The position numbers were made by a program, and so were the translations under genes. The notes beneath the pieces were generated by a model. The model saw only the letters and a list, made by a program, of their open reading frames with translations, was not told the DNA's origin and ran no database searches. From Actinomyces trachealis (GTDB taxonomy: Bacteria > Actinomycetota > Actinomycetes > Actinomycetales > Actinomycetaceae): DNA of 64,000 nucleotides. Shown one piece after another: positions 62,191 through 64,000 of this stretch (position 1 is its first letter; each line of letters opens with the position of its first letter). Location of the stretch: NCBI RefSeq assembly GCF_015711475.1, contig NZ_CP065027.1, positions 1,302,001-1,366,000 on the forward strand. The letters run 5' to 3'.

Positions 62191-62493
62191 TTAGTCCGCA
62201 TCTTCGTCCTCATCGAAGTCCTCGTACTCGCCGTCATCGTCAAAGTCGTCGTCAAAGTCGTCGTCAAAGTCCTCGGCGTCATCCGCCTCGCCGTCGTCCT
62301 CGAGAGTGTCAAAAGGTAGCTCGATGCCGTAGGCGGTGAACAGGGCGTCATCGTAGGTGAAGAAAGCGTCCTGGAGGGCATTCTCGGTGGCCACGACCAC
62401 CGGGGAGAGTTCGTCCCCCGTGGCCGCTGCATCAAGATGCGCCTCAAAGGCGGCGATGAGTCGGTTGAGCGCGGACCGCGGGTCGTTCGTCAT
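62191..62493 (-). CDS. Small acidic-tail protein of unknown function
   Basis: 100 residues. Residues 1-55 are an alpha-helical domain (ALNRLIAAFEAHLDAAATGD); residues 65-100 are almost only Asp, Glu, Phe and Tyr with three FDDD repeats. Similar small proteins occur next to trmI or RecB-like genes in actinobacteria; no function is established, and 'primosomal protein' labels in databases are unsupported. Convergent with the reductase-like gene. Confidence 0.65.
   Translation of the reverse strand: MTNDPRSALNRLIAAFEAHLDAAATGDELSPVVVATENALQDAFFTYDDALFTAYGIELPFDTLEDDGEADDAEDFDDDFDDDFDDDGEYEDFDEDEDAD
62236..62271. repeat. Tandem 12-base repeat encoding FDDD
   Basis: Three near-identical 12-base units (GTCGTCAAAGTC) in tandem, within the acidic tail of the small protein gene. 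Copy number could vary by slippage. Confidence 0.8.
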
Positions 62494-62548
62494 GGCACCA
62501 GCCTAACTGTTTGGAGCCGACCTGCGTCACAAGAGTCTCGGAAGAAAG

Positions 62549-62587
62549 TTGCGGTGGCCCCTGACCACTGACCAGGGGCCACCGCAA
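62549..62587 (-). terminator. Terminator of the flavin oxidoreductase gene
   Basis: Perfect 15-bp stem (62549-62563 with 62573-62587, 9-base loop), 23 bases beyond the stop, followed on the minus strand by CTTTCTTC. Confidence 0.75.
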
Positions 62588-62610
62588 CCGGACGCTCTTT
62601 GCGCGCTACC

Positions 62611-63705
62611 TCAGTTTTTCAGGCCGAGGGTCTGCGCGACGGAGGAGGAGAACAGGTCCTCACCCTTGATGCGGGAGGTCTCTTCCGCACCCACCACCAC
62701 ACGTACGCCGCCGCGCATGACTTGCGAGGCGCCGCCGTTGGGGCCCAGGGGCAGCACTACGAGCTCCGGCTGCGGGCTGTAGGCGGCGCTGGCGGGACGG
62801 CCCTGGATGATGTCGGTGATGTTCCGGGCGACAATGGCGGCGTGGGCACGGGCGGCGTCAGCACGCTTGGTCTCGCGCACGTCCGTGATGTCACCGATCG
62901 CCCACACACCGGGGTGGTCAACCACGCGCAGGTGGTCGTCGACGCGGATGGTGCCGTCGTAGTGACGGATCTCCTCGTAGTCGTCTCCCAGGAAGCCGGT
63001 CGCGGCGCTGGCGCCGTAGGCACGGAACCATAAGTCCGCCTCCAGGCGGCGCCCGCCCGTGGTCGACATGCGGAAGGGCGAGAGCACGCCCGGGTCCACC
63101 GGCGGAAGGGAGGCCAGGCGCTCACCGGTGATGACCTCGACGCCGCGCTGCTCCAGCTGGAAGGTGATTGCGGCGCGCAGCTCGGGCTTGTAGTCCTTGT
63201 TCGGCAGGATCTGCTCGCCCTTCTCCACAAGGATGACCTTGATGTCCGGGAAGGCTGAGGTGATCTCCCCCACCAGCTCGATACCCACGTCCCCGGCTCC
63301 TGCGACCAGGACGGTCTTGGCCTGTTCCAGGCCCACATGACCGCGCTCGATCCTGGCCTTGGCGATGACGGAGGAGGACTCCATGTGCTTGGCCGGGAAG
63401 GGGTAGGCGGTGCCGGTGGCCAGGACGAGCTGGTCGGCCTCGATCTCCTGGCCGCCTGAGACCTGGACCGTCGTGCCGCGCACGGCCAGGGCCGTGCCGT
63501 GGACCACGCGCCCGCGGGCCAGGAGGTGGTCGTAGGGCATGAAGATCTTCTCGGCCCACTCGCGGTCCACTACCGCGCGCAGGGCGGCGGCGTGGTTGAC
63601 GAAGGTGTCCTTCTGCTCGACGAGCGTGACCTCGGCGATGTCGTCGAGTGCCTTGGCAATGGTGATACCGCCGTATCCGCCGCCGACGATGGTGACGCGA
63701 ACCAT
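62611..63705 (-). CDS. FAD-dependent NAD(P)H oxidoreductase (AIF/Ndh-2 type)
   Basis: Flavin disulfide-fold oxidoreductase resembling type II NADH dehydrogenases and AIFM2. 364 residues. FAD motif RVTIVGGGYGGITIAKALDD at the N-terminus, NAD motif VLVAGAGDVGIELVGEITSA in the middle and second FAD motif GVWAIGDITDVRETKRADAA. No membrane helix is obvious at the C-terminus, so a soluble quinone or electron-acceptor reductase is possible. The ATG at 63705 begins directly with the FAD fold; the in-frame extension to 63798 is not conserved. Confidence 0.9.
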   Translation of the reverse strand: MVRVTIVGGGYGGITIAKALDDIAEVTLVEQKDTFVNHAAALRAVVDREWAEKIFMPYDHLLARGRVVHGTALAVRGTTVQVSGGQEIEADQLVLATGTAYPFPAKHMESSSVIAKARIERGHVGLEQAKTVLVAGAGDVGIELVGEITSAFPDIKVILVEKGEQILPNKDYKPELRAAITFQLEQRGVEVITGERLASLPPVDPGVLSPFRMSTTGGRRLEADLWFRAYGASAATGFLGDDYEEIRHYDGTIRVDDHLRVVDHPGVWAIGDITDVRETKRADAARAHAAIVARNITDIIQGRPASAAYSPQPELVVLPLGPNGGASQVMRGGVRVVVGAEETSRIKGEDLFSSSVAQTLGLKN

Positions 63706-63798
63706 GGAGTCCTCTTCTTCCGTTCGGGTGGTGAGGGCAGCGTATCGCTTCCCTCCCTTCCGACACATCCCGTATGGGTCATGAGACCTACATCCCAC

Positions 63799-64000
63799 CT
63801 TGCGCTATGGTGAGCACCACACCGCAGTGCCCCTCCTCTGCCCGCCTGACAAGGACGATCCGCTCATGCTCTCCTCCCGCATCACCAGTGCCGGGCAGCG
63901 TCCACGCCCGGCCCCCGCACGAGGTTGGGGCGGCTCAGCATCCTCCTCGTGGCCAGGGCTGTGACTTGGGGTCTGGCCACGTGCTCAGGACAGCCCCCGC
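63799..64000. other. Right-edge region, no assignable gene
   Basis: About 200 bases upstream of the oxidoreductase gene. A plus-strand frame from ATG 63807 stays open to the edge, and another frame near the end reads LLVARAVTWGLATC, which loosely resembles a lipoprotein signal. Neither can be confirmed within the window. Confidence 0.3.

Noticed and set aside
62236..62271. Tandem repeat as a CRISPR-like array
   Set aside because: The units are contiguous, 12 bases long and in frame with a coding sequence; there are no spacers.
63925..64000. Start of a lipoprotein gene at the right edge
   Set aside because: Only a loose lipobox-like LATC in a short frame with a possible TTG start and no ribosome site; too little sequence to support a gene.

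Overview
The window is high-GC DNA (mid-60s percent by eye) with dense, mostly minus-strand gene packing. It looks like a chromosomal core region of an Actinomycetaceae bacterium, most likely Actinomyces or a close relative. The evidence is gene content and order: rapZ-yvcK-whiA-gap-pgk-tpiA-secG, xerD-parA-scpA-scpB, a Pup-ligation cluster, a fused cytidylate kinase/Der GTPase, a eukaryote-type UTP-glucose-1-phosphate uridylyltransferase, and hisF/hisI/trpC/lgt/pyk/polA/rpsA/coaE/uvrB in the usual actinobacterial order. The genus is inferred; no marker here proves a species.

Layout. 1-9.2 kb: truncated pgi, then a run of overlapping minus-strand genes for chromosome segregation and RNA or amino-acid metabolism (cmk-der, tyrA, rluB, scpB, scpA, parA, xerD). 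9.2-16 kb: secG, the lower-glycolysis block tpiA-pgk-gap, and whiA-yvcK-rapZ. 16-21.6 kb: purT facing uvrC, tRNA genes (Val, Cys, Gly on minus; Val on plus), and the UDP-glucose enzyme. 21.8-32.8 kb: a large DUF2339 membrane protein, uvrA with a LexA-type box upstream, a YciI-like protein, a broken Abi-like gene, and a P-type ATPase/TerC pair whose leader can form two mutually exclusive hairpins around the Shine-Dalgarno. 32.9-45 kb: uvrB, coaE, rpsA, polA, a thioesterase, an ANTAR response regulator, a leucine tRNA of class I size, pyk, lgt, trpC. 45-50.5 kb: an OPT peptide transporter where trpE would be expected, then hisI, two small membrane proteins, hisF and a P-loop protein. 50.5-58 kb: FKBP-like protein, pafA, pup, dop, the ARC/Mpa ATPase and trmI, with no 20S proteasome genes. 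58-64 kb: polysaccharide deacetylase, site-2 protease, RecB-like nuclease, an aldo/keto reductase with altered active site, an acidic-tail protein and a flavin oxidoreductase.

The most interesting points are the candidate metal-responsive translational riboswitch upstream of terC and a P-type ATPase, the pupylation system without a proteasome, the Abi-like pseudogene with two identifiable lesions, the xerD reading frame with no ordinary start codon for its N-terminal domain, the reductase lacking catalytic Tyr and His, and the remodelled trp cluster. No CRISPR array, insertion sequence or prophage was seen.
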